NCBI RefSeq assembly: GCF_003751225.1
Contig: NZ_RJKE01000001.1
Span: forward strand, 2,480,001 to 2,544,000
Direction: 5' to 3'
Length of the DNA stretch: 64,000 nucleotides
DNA from: Actinocorallia herbida
Lineage (GTDB): Bacteria > Actinomycetota > Actinomycetes > Streptosporangiales > Streptosporangiaceae
A program made the position numbers and the translations under genes. The notes beneath the pieces were generated by a model that was given only the letters and a program-made list of their open reading frames with translations, was not told the origin of the DNA and did no database searches. Shown piece by piece: positions 42,220-51,960 of the stretch. How positions within the stretch are numbered: position 1 is the first letter of the stretch; every line of letters begins with the position of its first letter.

Positions 42220-44433
42220 ATGCTGCTTGAGTTCGACGCGGACCAGCGCCTGTGGCGGGACACCGTGCGCGGGGTCGTCGCCAAGGAGTGCCCGCCCGCG
42301 CTCGTCCGCGCCGTCGTCGACGACGGGGCGGATCCCGCCCCGCTCTGGCGCGCCTACGCCGGTCTCGGCTGGACCGAGCTGACGGACCGGGCCGACGCCG
42401 TCGAACTCGGGATCGTGCTGGAGGAGCTCGGCGCGGCCTGCGACCCCACCCCGTACCTCGCCACCATGACGTGGTTCGCCCCCCTCGCCGGCGGAACCCC
42501 CGAAGACGGCGCCCCGGGCACCGCGGCCTTCTCCGGTGTCACCGCCACACGCCTGCCGGCCCCGCCGGACGGCCGGAACCCGGCTTCGCCGGAAGACGGC
42601 GGCGGGTGGCGCCTGGACGGCACGGCCCGCCACGTTCTGGACGGCGACCGCGCCGGGGAGATAGCGGTCGTCACCGCCGAAGGCGTCTTCGTGGTGCCCG
42701 CGTCGGCCGTCGAGGTGCGCCCGGTACCGGTCTTCGACCCCGGCCTGCACGTCGCCGACCTCGTCTTCGAGGGCGTCCGCGTCACGGAGGCCGAGCGGCG
42801 CGCCACCGACCCGGCCGCCGCCCTCGATCTCGCCCGCACCGGCCTCGCCCTCACCGTGGTCGGCGCCTGCCGCCGTGTCCTGGACCTCGTGCTCGCGCAT
42901 GTCCGCGACCGGCACCAGTTCGGGGTGCCGATCGGCTCGTTCCAGGCGGTCAAGCACAAGGCCGCCGACATGCATGTCGCGATCGAGCGCGCCAGAGCCC
43001 TCGCCCGCTTCGCGGCGCTCACCGCCGCGGCCGGCGACCCACGCCGCCCGCTCGCCGCCGCGATGGCCAAGGCCGCGGCCGGAGAATGCCAGTCGCTCGT
43101 CTTCCGCCACGGCGTCCAGCTCTTCGGAGGCATGGGCTACACCTGGGAGAACGACCTCCAGTTCGCGCTGAAGCGCGCCAAGGCCGGCGAGCTGCTGCTC
43201 GGCGGCGCGGCGGCGCACCGCGCGCTCATCGCCGAGACGGCCTCCGGCGCCGAGCCCATGCGGCTCAGCTTCGACGCCGATGTCGAGGAGTTCCGGGCGG
43301 AGTTCGCCGCCTTCCTCGACGCCCACCTGCCGTCCGGCGCCGAGGCGGCGCAGCGCCCCACCTCGACCGCGAACATCCCCGAATGGGCCCGTCCCTGGCA
43401 GCGCGAGCTCTTCGACGAGGGCTGGCTGCTGCCCGGCAACCCGCCCGAGTTCGGCGGACGCGGCGCCGGCATCCTCCAGCAGTACGTCCACCTGGAGGAG
43501 CTGGCGAGGCGCCGGATCTACCACAGCTTCAACCCGCAGGGCCTGGGCATCATCGCCGCGTCGCTGCTGTCGTTCGGCACCGAGGAGCAGAAGCACCGCT
43601 GGGCCGTCCCGATCCTGCGCGCCGAGATCACCGCGGCGCTCGGCATGAGCGAGCCCGAGGCCGGTTCCGACCTCGCGAGCCTGCGGACCCGGGCCGTCCT
43701 GGACGGCGGCGAGTTCGTGCTGAACGGCCAGAAGGTCTGGACGTCCGGCGCGCACGACGCCGACGTGATCCTCGCCTTCGTCCGCACCGACCCCGACGCG
43801 CCCAAGCACAAGGGCATCAGCGTCCTCGTCGTCCCGACCGATACCCCCGGAGTCGCCCGCCGCCCCTTCGGCTCGATCGCCGGACGCGACGACCTGGACT
43901 TCAACGAGGTCTTCTTCGAGAACGCGAGGGTGCCCGCCGAGAACCTCGTCGGCCCGCTGAACGACGGCTGGCGCGTCGCGAACGGCTCACTCGGGCACGA
44001 ACGCACCCTTCTGTGGCTGAGCTTCGCCGACCGGCTCGAAGACCTCGTCCGCGACTTCAAGCCCGTCACCGCCCTCGGCCGCGACAGGTTCGCCACCCTC
44101 GTCATGGACGCCCACGCGCTGCGCCTCATGGGCTCGACGGCCCTCGCCAAGGCCGCGCGCGGAGAACAGGACGTCGCGGCGCTGTCGGTGCTCAAGGTGT
44201 TCGGCTCCGAGGCCGTGCAGACCGCGTCGGAGGCCGCGCTGGACTCCGCCGGGGACGCCGCGCTCGCCCACCCCGCGTGGACCGCCCCGTTCGCCCCGCT
44301 CAACCTCGACGAGTTCTCCGCCGGCTGGTTCGAACGCTATGTCCGGAGCTTCTCCGGCACCATCGCGGGCGGCACGTCGGAGATCCAGCGGACGATCATC
44401 GCCGAGCGCGTGCTCGGCCTACCCCGAGCCTGA
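42220..44433 (+). CDS. Tandem acyl-CoA dehydrogenase (FadE34-like fusion)
   Basis: 737 residues made of two acyl-CoA dehydrogenase units. Unit 1 (about 1-345) has a reduced middle domain and ends with GVQLFGGMGYTWENDLQ. Unit 2 (about 350-737) has the full set MSEPEAGSDLASLRTR, VWTSGAHDADV, KGISVLVV and GGTSEIQRTIIAERVLGL. Mycobacterial FadE34 (ChsE3) has this fused architecture and acts on steroid side-chain CoAs. It is effectively a one-chain version of the two-gene dehydrogenase at 27310-29287. GGAGG at 42211-42215 sets ATG 42220. Confidence 0.9.
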   Translation: MLLEFDADQRLWRDTVRGVVAKECPPALVRAVVDDGADPAPLWRAYAGLGWTELTDRADAVELGIVLEELGAACDPTPYLATMTWFAPLAGGTPEDGAPGTAAFSGVTATRLPAPPDGRNPASPEDGGGWRLDGTARHVLDGDRAGEIAVVTAEGVFVVPASAVEVRPVPVFDPGLHVADLVFEGVRVTEAERRATDPAAALDLARTGLALTVVGACRRVLDLVLAHVRDRHQFGVPIGSFQAVKHKAADMHVAIERARALARFAALTAAAGDPRRPLAAAMAKAAAGECQSLVFRHGVQLFGGMGYTWENDLQFALKRAKAGELLLGGAAAHRALIAETASGAEPMRLSFDADVEEFRAEFAAFLDAHLPSGAEAAQRPTSTANIPEWARPWQRELFDEGWLLPGNPPEFGGRGAGILQQYVHLEELARRRIYHSFNPQGLGIIAASLLSFGTEEQKHRWAVPILRAEITAALGMSEPEAGSDLASLRTRAVLDGGEFVLNGQKVWTSGAHDADVILAFVRTDPDAPKHKGISVLVVPTDTPGVARRPFGSIAGRDDLDFNEVFFENARVPAENLVGPLNDGWRVANGSLGHERTLLWLSFADRLEDLVRDFKPVTALGRDRFATLVMDAHALRLMGSTALAKAARGEQDVAALSVLKVFGSEAVQTASEAALDSAGDAALAHPAWTAPFAPLNLDEFSAGWFERYVRSFSGTIAGGTSEIQRTIIAERVLGLPRA

Positions 44434-44443
44434 GGAGCCCTGA

Positions 44444-45229
44444 ATGGGATACATCGACTACGAGGTCGCCGACAAGATCGCGACCATCACCCTGAACCGC
44501 CCCGAAGCGGCCAACGCCCAGAACATGCAGTTCCTGGACGAACTCGACGCCGCCTTCACCCGGGGCGCGTCCGATGAGGACGTCGCGGTGATCGTCCTTC
44601 GCGCGAACGGCAAGCACTTCTCCGCAGGCCACGACCTGAACGACCGCTGGCCCTCCCCGGACGAGATCACCCTGGAGTGGATCTACAACGCGGAGACCCG
44701 CCGCTACCTCGAGTACACCCTGCGCTGGCGCAACATCCCGAAGCCGACCATCGCCGCCGTCCAGGGCCGCTGTATCGCCGGCGGCCTCCTCCTGTGCTGG
44801 CCCTGCGATCTCATCCTCGCCTCCGACGACGCGCTCTTCTCCGACCCCGTCGTCACGATGGGCATCGGCGGCGTCGAGTACCACGGCCACACCTGGGAAC
44901 TGGGCGCCCGCAAGGCGAAGGAGATCCTCTTCACCGGCCGCCCCCTCACGGCCGAGGAGGCCGAGAAGACCGGCATGGTCACCCGCGTCGTCCCCCGTGC
45001 CGAGCTCGACGCCGAGACCCGCGCCCTGGCCGCCCAGATCGCCGAAATGCCGTCGTTCGGCCTCCGGCAGGCCAAGCGGGCCGTCAACCAGACGCTCGAC
45101 GTCCAGGGCTTCTACGCCGCCGTCCAGTCGGTCTTCGACGTGCACCAGACCGGCCACGGAAATGCCCTCTCTGTCAGCGGGTACCCCATTCTCGTGAAAC
45201 TCGACGAGATGAAGACCAAGCTCAAGTAG
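44444..45229 (+). CDS. Enoyl-CoA hydratase/isomerase family (crotonase)
   Basis: 261 residues: ITLNRPEAANAQNMQ, GKHFSAGHDLND (oxyanion hole), VQGRCIAGGLLLCWPCDL, and a variant active-site region FSDPVVTMGIGGVEYHGHTW in place of FGxPE/PGxGG. KAKEILFTG retains the second acid. The unusual GVEYHG segment suggests a specialised crotonase. Ten bases after the tandem dehydrogenase, forming a two-gene operon. Confidence 0.87.
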   Translation: MGYIDYEVADKIATITLNRPEAANAQNMQFLDELDAAFTRGASDEDVAVIVLRANGKHFSAGHDLNDRWPSPDEITLEWIYNAETRRYLEYTLRWRNIPKPTIAAVQGRCIAGGLLLCWPCDLILASDDALFSDPVVTMGIGGVEYHGHTWELGARKAKEILFTGRPLTAEEAEKTGMVTRVVPRAELDAETRALAAQIAEMPSFGLRQAKRAVNQTLDVQGFYAAVQSVFDVHQTGHGNALSVSGYPILVKLDEMKTKLK

Positions 45230-45360
45230 GGCCCGGGAGCGAACCGCGATCCCCCACGCCGCGAGCGCGTCCGGGGCGCCGGACGGTTCCGAGAGGGGCT
45301 GCTGGGACGGTGATGTTTCCCTGTCTTCTCAAATTGGTCATTGCGCTCGGTTGCGGGGGG

Positions 45361-45388
45361 TGGCTACCGTATTGCCACGGTTGGCTAC
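45361..45388. promoter_or_regulatory. Direct repeat TGGCTAC before the MBL-fold gene
   Basis: Two exact TGGCTAC copies start 21 bases apart (45361 and 45382), two helical turns, 27 bases upstream of ATG 45415. This pattern fits a regulator binding one DNA face. Confidence 0.4.
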
Positions 45389-45414
45389 TCTCCGTACGCG
45401 AGGTTGCGATCATC

Positions 45415-46209
45415 ATGAAGACGAACACGACCGGTGGTCCGGTGTCCGTCCGCGCTCTCGGCGGCCCCACCGTGCTCATCGAGTACGGCGGGCTGAGGTT
45501 TCTCACCGACCCGACCTTCGACGGGCCCGGCACCTATCGGCTCATGCCCGGCCTGACCCTCACCAAGACCGACCCCGCCCCCATCGCGCCCGCGAGCCTC
45601 GGTCCCATTGACGCGGTCCTGCTCTCCCACCACCAGCATCCCGACAACCTCGACGGCGCCGGACGGGTGTTCCTGTCGGAGGCCCCCGTCACCCTGACCA
45701 CCCTCAGCGGCGCGGCCCACCTCGCCGGCACCGCGCGAGCCGTCACACCATGGGAGTCCATCGAGCTGGACCGTCCCGACGGCGGCACCGTCACCGTTAC
45801 GGGCACACCCGCCCTGCACGGACCCGAAGAACTCGGCACCGAGAACATCGAGACCGTCGCCGGCGAGGTGATCGGCTTCGTGCTGACCGCGGACGACCTG
45901 CCCACCGTCTACGTCAGCGGCGACAACGCCTCCCTGCTCCTCGTGGAGCGGATCGCCGAACGCTTCGCCCCCGTCGACACCGCAGTCCTGTTCGCCGGGG
46001 CCGCCCGCGTTCCCGTGGTCTTCAACGGAGCACTGCTCACCCTCGACAGCGTCCAGGCCGCCGAAGCCGCCAGGATCCTGCGAGCCCGCCGTGCCGTGAT
46101 CGTCCACTGCGAAGGCTGGGCGCACTTCACCGAAGGCCGCGCCGAGGTGGTGAAGGCCTTCGCCGAAGCGGAACTGACCGGCCTCCTCCAGGACGACGGA
46201 GCCGGGTAG
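45415..46209 (+). CDS. UlaG-like metallo-beta-lactamase-fold hydrolase
   Basis: 264 residues. VRALGGPTVLIEYGGLRFLTDP at the start, split over two strands, and SHHQHPDNLD as the metal motif (H-x-H-x-D with a substituted first position) are typical of the UlaG/YtnP-like MBL branch. Later come LHGPEEL, VSGDNAS and HCEGWAHF with further metal ligands. Substrate unknown. ATG 45415 lacks a close ribosome site, though GAGG lies about 12 bases upstream. It precedes the amine oxidase by about 90 bases and may share regulation. Confidence 0.8.
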   Translation: MKTNTTGGPVSVRALGGPTVLIEYGGLRFLTDPTFDGPGTYRLMPGLTLTKTDPAPIAPASLGPIDAVLLSHHQHPDNLDGAGRVFLSEAPVTLTTLSGAAHLAGTARAVTPWESIELDRPDGGTVTVTGTPALHGPEELGTENIETVAGEVIGFVLTADDLPTVYVSGDNASLLLVERIAERFAPVDTAVLFAGAARVPVVFNGALLTLDSVQAAEAARILRARRAVIVHCEGWAHFTEGRAEVVKAFAEAELTGLLQDDGAG

Positions 46210-46296
46210 CCGCCGGGCGACCCTACGAGGCACGACCGCGCACCGACCTGGTCGGCGCGCACTTCCAGCATGCCCGAACGAACCGAAGGAGGCCGC

Positions 46297-48261
46297 GTGA
46301 CCCGGCATGTCCACGACGTCCGCCCGCATCCGCTGGCATCGCTCACGAGCGATGAGATCAGTCGGATCCGCACCGTGCTCATCGCCGCCGGCCATGTGCG
46401 GGAGACGTCGAGATTCGTCTACGTCGGGCTGGACGAACCGGCCAAGGACGAGCTGCGCGCCCATGCGTCGGGCGCCCCGATCCCCAGGCGGGCGCGGATC
46501 CTGCTCCACGACGTCGCCGGCGCGCCGCCGCAGGACATCCGCGTGGACGTCGCCGCCTCGGCCGTCCTGCACGCACGCGAGCTCGATCCCGCAGTGGACG
46601 GGCAGCTCCCCGTTCTCGACGAGGAGTTCGGACTCGTGGAGCAGATCCTCGCGCAGGACGAACGGTGGCTGAAAGCGCTCGACGACCGCGGCCTCGCCGT
46701 CGCCGACGTGCGGGTCGCTCCCCTCTCAGCGGGCGTCTACGAGTACGAGGACGAAGTCGGCAAGCGCATCCTGCGGGGGCTCGCCTTCCGCCAGGACCAC
46801 GCCGCCGACCACGCCTGGGCGCACCCGATCGACGGACTCGTCGGTTATGTCGACGTGCAGGCGCGCACCGTCACCCGGGTGATCGACACGGGGGCCGTCC
46901 CGATCCCGGAGACCTCGGGCAATCTCCACGACCCAGCGGTGCACGGCGCCTACCGGACGTCCCAGAAACCCCTGCACATCACCCAGCCGGAGGGCCCGTC
47001 CTTCACCTTCGACGACGGCGTGCTGCACTGGGAGAACTTCTCGCTCAGGGTCGGCTTCGACGCCCGCGAGGGCCTGGTCCTGCACCAGGTCGCCTTCCGC
47101 GACCGCGACCAGGGCGGGCGCGACCGGCCGATCATCCACCGGGCGTCCATCTCCGAGATGGTCGTCCCGTACGCCGACCCCTCACCGATCCGATCCTGGC
47201 AGAACTACTTCGACACCGGCGAGTACCTCGTCGGCCGCTACGCCAACGCGCTGGAGCTCGGCTGCGACTGCCTGGGCGAGATCGCCTACCTCGACGGCGT
47301 CATCGCCGACGAGTTCGGCAACCCGCGCACCCTCGCCAACGCCGTCTGCGTCCACGAGGAGGACTACGGCATCCTCTACAAGCACTCCGACCTGTGGGCG
47401 GGGTCGTCGGTCGTGAGGCGGCAGCGCAGACTCGTCCTGTCCTTCTTCACCACCGTCGGCAACTACGACTACGGCTTCTACTGGTACCTGTACCTCGACG
47501 GCACGATCGCCTTCGAGGCCAAGGCCACCGGCATGGTGTTCACCTCGGCCCATCCCGGCGGCGAGAACCCGCACATCTCGCAGATCGCACCCGGCCTGGG
47601 CGCGCCCTACCACCAGCACCTGTTCAGCGCCCGGCTCGACATGGCGGTCGACGGCGACGCCAACCTCGTCGAGGAAGTGGAGTTCCAGCGGCTCCCGACC
47701 GGCCCGGACAACCCGCGGGGCAACGCCTTCACGACCAGGACCACGCCGCTGCGCACCGAGTCCGAGGGCCACCGGCACGCGGAGTCCTCGACCGGCCGGG
47801 TCTGGCACATCACCAATCCCGAGCGGCTCAACGCGCTCGGCCGGCCGGTCGCCTACGCGCTCTTCCCCGAAGGACAGCCGACGCTCCTGGCCGCCGACGA
47901 CTCCTCGATCCGCCGCCGCGCGGCCTTCGCCTCCAGGCATCTGTGGGTGACCCGCTACGACCCGGCCGAACGGTACGCGGCCGGCGATTTCGTCAACCAG
48001 CACCCCGGCGGCGCCGGCCTCCCGTCCTACATAGCCGCCGACCGCGACATCTCCGGCCAGGACATCGTCGTCTGGCACACCTTCGGTCTCACCCACGTCC
48101 CCCGCCCCGAGGACTGGCCGATCATGCCGGTCGACTACACCGGCTTCAAACTCAAGCCCGTCGGCTTCTTCGACCGCAACCCCACCCTCGACGTCCCGCC
48201 CCCGGCCACCGGCCACTGCACCGTCCGAACCACGGCCGGCACCCGTTCCGATCACCCATAG
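46297..48261 (+). CDS. Copper amine oxidase (TPQ-dependent)
   Basis: 654 residues. Oxidises primary amines to aldehydes with release of ammonia and hydrogen peroxide. The TPQ precursor is Tyr390 in GNYDYG; the catalytic base is Asp306 in YFDTGEY. Copper ligands are His439 and His441 (HQHLFS) and His600 (GLTHVPRP). Their spacing equals that of the Arthrobacter globiformis enzyme (298/382/431/433/592) with an offset of 8. No signal peptide, so cytoplasmic. AAGGAGG before GTG 46297 sets the start over ATG 46270. Confidence 0.93.
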   Translation: MTRHVHDVRPHPLASLTSDEISRIRTVLIAAGHVRETSRFVYVGLDEPAKDELRAHASGAPIPRRARILLHDVAGAPPQDIRVDVAASAVLHARELDPAVDGQLPVLDEEFGLVEQILAQDERWLKALDDRGLAVADVRVAPLSAGVYEYEDEVGKRILRGLAFRQDHAADHAWAHPIDGLVGYVDVQARTVTRVIDTGAVPIPETSGNLHDPAVHGAYRTSQKPLHITQPEGPSFTFDDGVLHWENFSLRVGFDAREGLVLHQVAFRDRDQGGRDRPIIHRASISEMVVPYADPSPIRSWQNYFDTGEYLVGRYANALELGCDCLGEIAYLDGVIADEFGNPRTLANAVCVHEEDYGILYKHSDLWAGSSVVRRQRRLVLSFFTTVGNYDYGFYWYLYLDGTIAFEAKATGMVFTSAHPGGENPHISQIAPGLGAPYHQHLFSARLDMAVDGDANLVEEVEFQRLPTGPDNPRGNAFTTRTTPLRTESEGHRHAESSTGRVWHITNPERLNALGRPVAYALFPEGQPTLLAADDSSIRRRAAFASRHLWVTRYDPAERYAAGDFVNQHPGGAGLPSYIAADRDISGQDIVVWHTFGLTHVPRPEDWPIMPVDYTGFKLKPVGFFDRNPTLDVPPPATGHCTVRTTAGTRSDHP

Positions 48262-48367
48262 ACCCGTCATGCCGCATGGCACACGAGCGATCTCTCCAGC
48301 GGTTCGGACGCGCATCGGAGCCCCGCCGCCGGGTGCCGCGGAGCCTGCGACGCTCAAGTAGGCGGCC

Positions 48368-48673
48368 CTACGGGCCCCTCCTCCCGGCGCCCGACCGTCC
48401 GATCGGACCGTCGGGCGCCGGGAGGGCCGCGTCAGCCGCCGCGTTCTTGAACTCGTACCTGGCGCCGACGGCCTGCTGGGTCGCGGCGGGGTCGAGGATC
48501 ACGCCCAGGTACGAGGCGCACTTGCCCGCCGCCTTGACCTCGACCGACTCCCAGTGGGAGGCGTCCGGGTCGCAGGCGTGGAAGCCGTCGGTGCCCTGGA
48601 CCTCGATGAAGGCGCAGACCTGACGCAGACAATGGCCGACGGAGCTGCATTCTTCCTGAACGGGGGGCCTCAC
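48368..48673 (-). CDS. Small cysteine-containing protein, possibly a gene remnant
   Basis: 101 residues from GTG 48673. The first about 80 have coding-type third positions and several Cys (QEECSSVGHC, RQVCAFIEV, FHACDPDASHW, GKCASYLG). The last 20 are low-complexity. No good ribosome site and no recognised family. It lies just downstream of the SARP gene and could be a co-transcribed small protein or the end of a decayed gene. Confidence 0.4.
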   Translation of the reverse strand: MRPPVQEECSSVGHCLRQVCAFIEVQGTDGFHACDPDASHWESVEVKAAGKCASYLGVILDPAATQQAVGARYEFKNAAADAALPAPDGPIGRSGAGRRGP

Positions 48674-48696
48674 AACAGCGTGACAACAGGCCGGGA

Positions 48697-49962
48697 TCAG
48701 GGAATGACGTGCACGTCGAGGAAGACGCCGTTCTGTTGCGGCAGGTAGAGGTATCCGTTCGCGTCGACCATTCTCCACTGGACTTCGCAGCGGCCCGGCG
48801 TATCGGACGCCGTCACCGCCACACTGACGTCGACCGTCTGGCCGGGACCGGTGTCGGGGACCCGCGTGGTGAGTTCCGACGGGCAGCCGCCGGACGCCTC
48901 GGCGGACTCCTGCCGGGCGAGGAAGCGGTCGCGCCACGCGACCGTGCCGACGTTGGTGAGCCGCCACGTCTTCACGAACCGCTCGCCGACCCTGACCGAG
49001 GTGCCGCCGGGCATGGTGACATCGGCGTCGAACCGCGACCGGTCGCCGGGGACGGGCCGGGCACCGGGCGCGGGGCTCTCCGGTCCGCGGGTGGAGAACC
49101 AGCCGATACCGGCGAGAAGGAACGCGGCAAGACAGGTCAGGACCGCCGCGTCGAGCCGGCCGAAGCGCGGTCGCGGCGTCTCCGGAGCCGCGGGTGAGGC
49201 CGCCGTCCCGGCCGCCGTGAGCGAGACCTCCTCCCACGCGGGCCCGGCCAGGATCTCCCGGTGCAGGCGGCGGAGTTCGGGCTGCGGATCGGTGCCCAGC
49301 TCGTCGGCGAGCGTGGTGCGGAGCCGCTCGTAGCAGGTCAGCGCCTCCGCGGACCGCCCGGCCAGGTGCAGCACGTTGATCAGCCGCTGGTGCAGGGGCT
49401 CGCGCAGCGGGTTGCGGGCGGCCTGCCCGGCGAGTTCGGCGACCAGCGAGGCGGGCACGTCGTGCTCCTCAAGGCAGCGGTCGGCGTAGGCTTCGAGCAC
49501 CGACAGCCGCAGCTCCTCGATCCGCGCCACCTGCATCTCGACGCACGGGGTCCGGGGCACGTCGCCGAACGGGAGGCCCCGCCACAACGCGAGCCCGCTC
49601 CGCAGCGCCTCCCTCGTCGTGCCGCCGAAGGCCGCCGCCTCGAATCGCACCAGATCGCTGGTCGCATGGCACAGGTCGAACTCGTACCCGCCGGACCGGG
49701 TGCGCAGCACCCGCCTGGCCGTTTCCGCGTCGGAGATGGAACGGAGCAGCGTCCGCAACCGGGAGGCCCGCACCTGGACCGCGTTGACGGGGTCGGACGG
49801 CGGACGCCCCGGCCAGAGATGGTCCGCCAGGTGCCCGGTGGAGATCGGCCGGCCCGGATGGGCGAGCAATTCCCCCAGAAACGCCCTGTCCTTCGCCGCG
49901 GTCGGGGCGACCGAGCGGCCTTTGTGGGTGATCTCGAGCGGGCCGAGCACGCGGAACTCCAC
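48697..49962 (-). CDS. Membrane-anchored SARP-type regulator with NBR1-like extracytoplasmic domain
   Basis: 421 residues. OmpR-type DNA-binding domain (about 1-95), bacterial transcriptional activation domain (about 100-240), one transmembrane helix at about 272-288 (AVLTCLAAFLLAGIGWF), then an exported domain (about 312-421). The exported domain has the four-Trp-type signature KTWRLTNVGTVAW...QWRMVDANGY seen in NBR1/FW Ig-like domains. Two Cys could form a disulfide. SARPs normally are soluble activators, so a membrane-tethered one with a sensory-looking outer domain is unusual. GTG 49962 gives the canonical VEFRVLGPLE start. Divergent from secreted wall hydrolases. Confidence 0.85.
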   Translation of the reverse strand: MEFRVLGPLEITHKGRSVAPTAAKDRAFLGELLAHPGRPISTGHLADHLWPGRPPSDPVNAVQVRASRLRTLLRSISDAETARRVLRTRSGGYEFDLCHATSDLVRFEAAAFGGTTREALRSGLALWRGLPFGDVPRTPCVEMQVARIEELRLSVLEAYADRCLEEHDVPASLVAELAGQAARNPLREPLHQRLINVLHLAGRSAEALTCYERLRTTLADELGTDPQPELRRLHREILAGPAWEEVSLTAAGTAASPAAPETPRPRFGRLDAAVLTCLAAFLLAGIGWFSTRGPESPAPGARPVPGDRSRFDADVTMPGGTSVRVGERFVKTWRLTNVGTVAWRDRFLARQESAEASGGCPSELTTRVPDTGPGQTVDVSVAVTASDTPGRCEVQWRMVDANGYLYLPQQNGVFLDVHVIP

Positions 49963-50214
49963 GGGGCGATTCTGCCATTCCGGATCAGCCGCTTTCAAGA
50001 TCGGATCCGCGCACCCTTCTTCGGCGGATGCAGGTGAGTGCAGGCCGCCACTTATCCCCGGGTCGTCACCGCAGGTCAAGTGTTATTTACAGGAGCGGTC
50101 TCCGTTTCTTAACAGGCTGACAACAGCAACTTCTTGTGGATCACGGCGGCACTTCCCGACAGTTGAGCCAGCCCCGGGCACCGTCCTCCCCGAAGCGCCG
50201 CGATCAGGAGAACC

Positions 50215-51036
50215 ATGAAGCCGCCCTCATATGCCGCCCTCGCGGTGGCCGTCCTGCTCGGCCCCTTGCTCGCCACCCCCGTGAAGGCCGCCGCCCTCCC
50301 CAGCGTGAACATGGAGGCGACCGTCAAAGCGGCACAGATCGACCCGCGGCGGGCCGACAGCACGCTGACGCCGGGCGCCAAGGCCAGCGTGCTCCTCGTC
50401 GAGCAGGCGCTCCGCGACCGGAACCTCCTCGACGCGCAATGGGTCGACGGCTACTTCGGCACCTCGACGATCGCCGCCTACGCGCGGTACCAGCAGTCCC
50501 TCGGCTACACCGGCCTCGACGCGAACGGCCTGCCCGGCCGGACCTCGCTCACCCAGCTGGGGACCGGCCGCTTCACGGTCACCGCGGTCATCCTGCCGGG
50601 CGCCGAGGTGTCCGTCGACGGCTTCGTCGTCAACACCCGTACTCGGGACATGCTGGCCGAGGCGGAGCTGCTGCTCGGCCGCGACCTCGTGCTGGAGCAG
50701 GGCTCGTACAACCCCGGCGGCGACCCCACCTCGGCGGGCACCCACGACGGCGGCGGCGCCGCCGACATCTCGGTGCAGGGGCTGACGACCGCCACCCGTA
50801 CCGCCGCCGTCACGGCGCTGCGCCGGGTCGGTTTCGCCGCCTGGCTCCGCAGCCCCGCCCAAGGCGACTGGCCGTGGCACATCCACGCCGTCGCCATCAG
50901 CGACACCGACCTGTCCAGCGAGGCACAGCACCAGGCCGGCGACTACTACCTCGGCCTGAACGGGCTGGCCGGCCGAGGCCCGGACGACGGCCCGAAGGTG
51001 GCGATCCGGACCTGGGAGGAGTACCAGCGCCTCTGA
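50215..51036 (+). CDS. Secreted M15-like peptidase with peptidoglycan-binding-like segment
   Basis: 273 residues. Sec signal peptide (about 1-26, LLGPLLATPVKAAA). A PGB-1-like helical segment follows (VEQALRDRNLL, VDGYFGTSTIAAYARYQQS, residues about 60-115). A C-terminal zinc peptidase domain has ligands His177 and Asp184 (THDGGGAADIS) and His222/His224 (WPWHIHAV), as in D-Ala-D-Ala carboxypeptidases of family M15. It should trim or cross-link-edit peptidoglycan outside the cell. Divergent from the membrane SARP gene. Confidence 0.85.
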   Translation: MKPPSYAALAVAVLLGPLLATPVKAAALPSVNMEATVKAAQIDPRRADSTLTPGAKASVLLVEQALRDRNLLDAQWVDGYFGTSTIAAYARYQQSLGYTGLDANGLPGRTSLTQLGTGRFTVTAVILPGAEVSVDGFVVNTRTRDMLAEAELLLGRDLVLEQGSYNPGGDPTSAGTHDGGGAADISVQGLTTATRTAAVTALRRVGFAAWLRSPAQGDWPWHIHAVAISDTDLSSEAQHQAGDYYLGLNGLAGRGPDDGPKVAIRTWEEYQRL

Positions 51037-51079
51037 TCGCCCTGCACCCACCGCAACAGCGCACCCCCTGGAGAAACCC

Positions 51080-51955
51080 ATGAAGATCCTCCACAAGCTC
51101 CTGTCCATGACCACCGCCGTGCTGGCGATCGGCGCGGGGATCGTCGCCACCGCCGCGCCCGCCTCGGCGGCCGCCCGCAACGGCGTCTGCGAGGACGGCG
51201 AGTTCTGCTACTACTACAACAGCGGCAACGCGGGCTCGATCTCGGACTTCACCAGCTCCCTCGGCAACTACGGCACCACGCAGCCCGACTGCTATGAGTT
51301 CAAGGGCGCCGGCGCGGGCCAGGGCCTGTGCATCAAGAACGAGGCGGCCTCGGTCTGGAACCGCAGCGACGAGACCGTCGTGGTCTACTTCAACAGCAAC
51401 TACCAGGGCAGCTCCCAGTCCTTCGGGCCCGGGGCCAAGACCAACCTGAACGCCACCCTGAAGAACAACAACGCCTCGCACCAGTTCGGCGCGACGAGCA
51501 CCAGCCTGTCCTACGGGCTCTACAAGGCGGGCGGCGGCGGGATCAGCTGCCCGTTCGACGGCTACACCAGCACCCCCGGTCGGCACGAAGGCATCGACTT
51601 CACCCGCAGCATCGGCTCGGACGTCCACGCCCTGATCAGCGGCACCGTCACCCGCGTCACCGCCGGGGTCAACGGCGGAGCCCTGTCCACCATCGCCGTC
51701 TACAACGCGTCGCTGGACAAGACGATCATCTACCTGCACTCCGCGCCGCGGGTGTCGGTCGGCGATGCCATCAGCAAGGGCGAGATCATCGCCGACGAGG
51801 CGTACCGCGGGATCAGCTCCAGCGGCGCCGCGCACACCCACGTCGAGATGCGCCTCGGACGCCAGACGGCCGCCTCGGTGAGCGTCGGCGACCCGGTCCT
51901 CGACAACCCGAACCCGCACTCGTTCTGGCGCAGCCAGGGCTACAGCATCGCCTGA
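51080..51955 (+). CDS. Secreted protein with I36-like domain and M23 peptidase domain
   Basis: 291 residues. Signal peptide with cleavage near ASAAA (about 31). Residues about 36-150 are a peptidase inhibitor I36/beta-gamma-crystallin-like domain (GEFCYYYNSGNAGSISDF, VVYFNSNYQGSSQSF). Residues about 155-291 are an M23 (LytM) metallopeptidase domain with His169 and Asp173 (GRHEGIDF) and the AHTHVEMR histidines. M23 enzymes cut peptide bridges of peptidoglycan. 43 bases after the M15-like gene, probably the same operon. Confidence 0.87.
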   Translation: MKILHKLLSMTTAVLAIGAGIVATAAPASAAARNGVCEDGEFCYYYNSGNAGSISDFTSSLGNYGTTQPDCYEFKGAGAGQGLCIKNEAASVWNRSDETVVVYFNSNYQGSSQSFGPGAKTNLNATLKNNNASHQFGATSTSLSYGLYKAGGGGISCPFDGYTSTPGRHEGIDFTRSIGSDVHALISGTVTRVTAGVNGGALSTIAVYNASLDKTIIYLHSAPRVSVGDAISKGEIIADEAYRGISSSGAAHTHVEMRLGRQTAASVSVGDPVLDNPNPHSFWRSQGYSIA

Positions 51956-51960
51956 CGACC

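Noticed and set aside
48697-49962. SARP gene as evidence of an antibiotic biosynthetic cluster
   Set aside because: No PKS, NRPS, terpene or RiPP enzymes are in the window, and the protein is membrane-anchored with a sensory-type outer domain.
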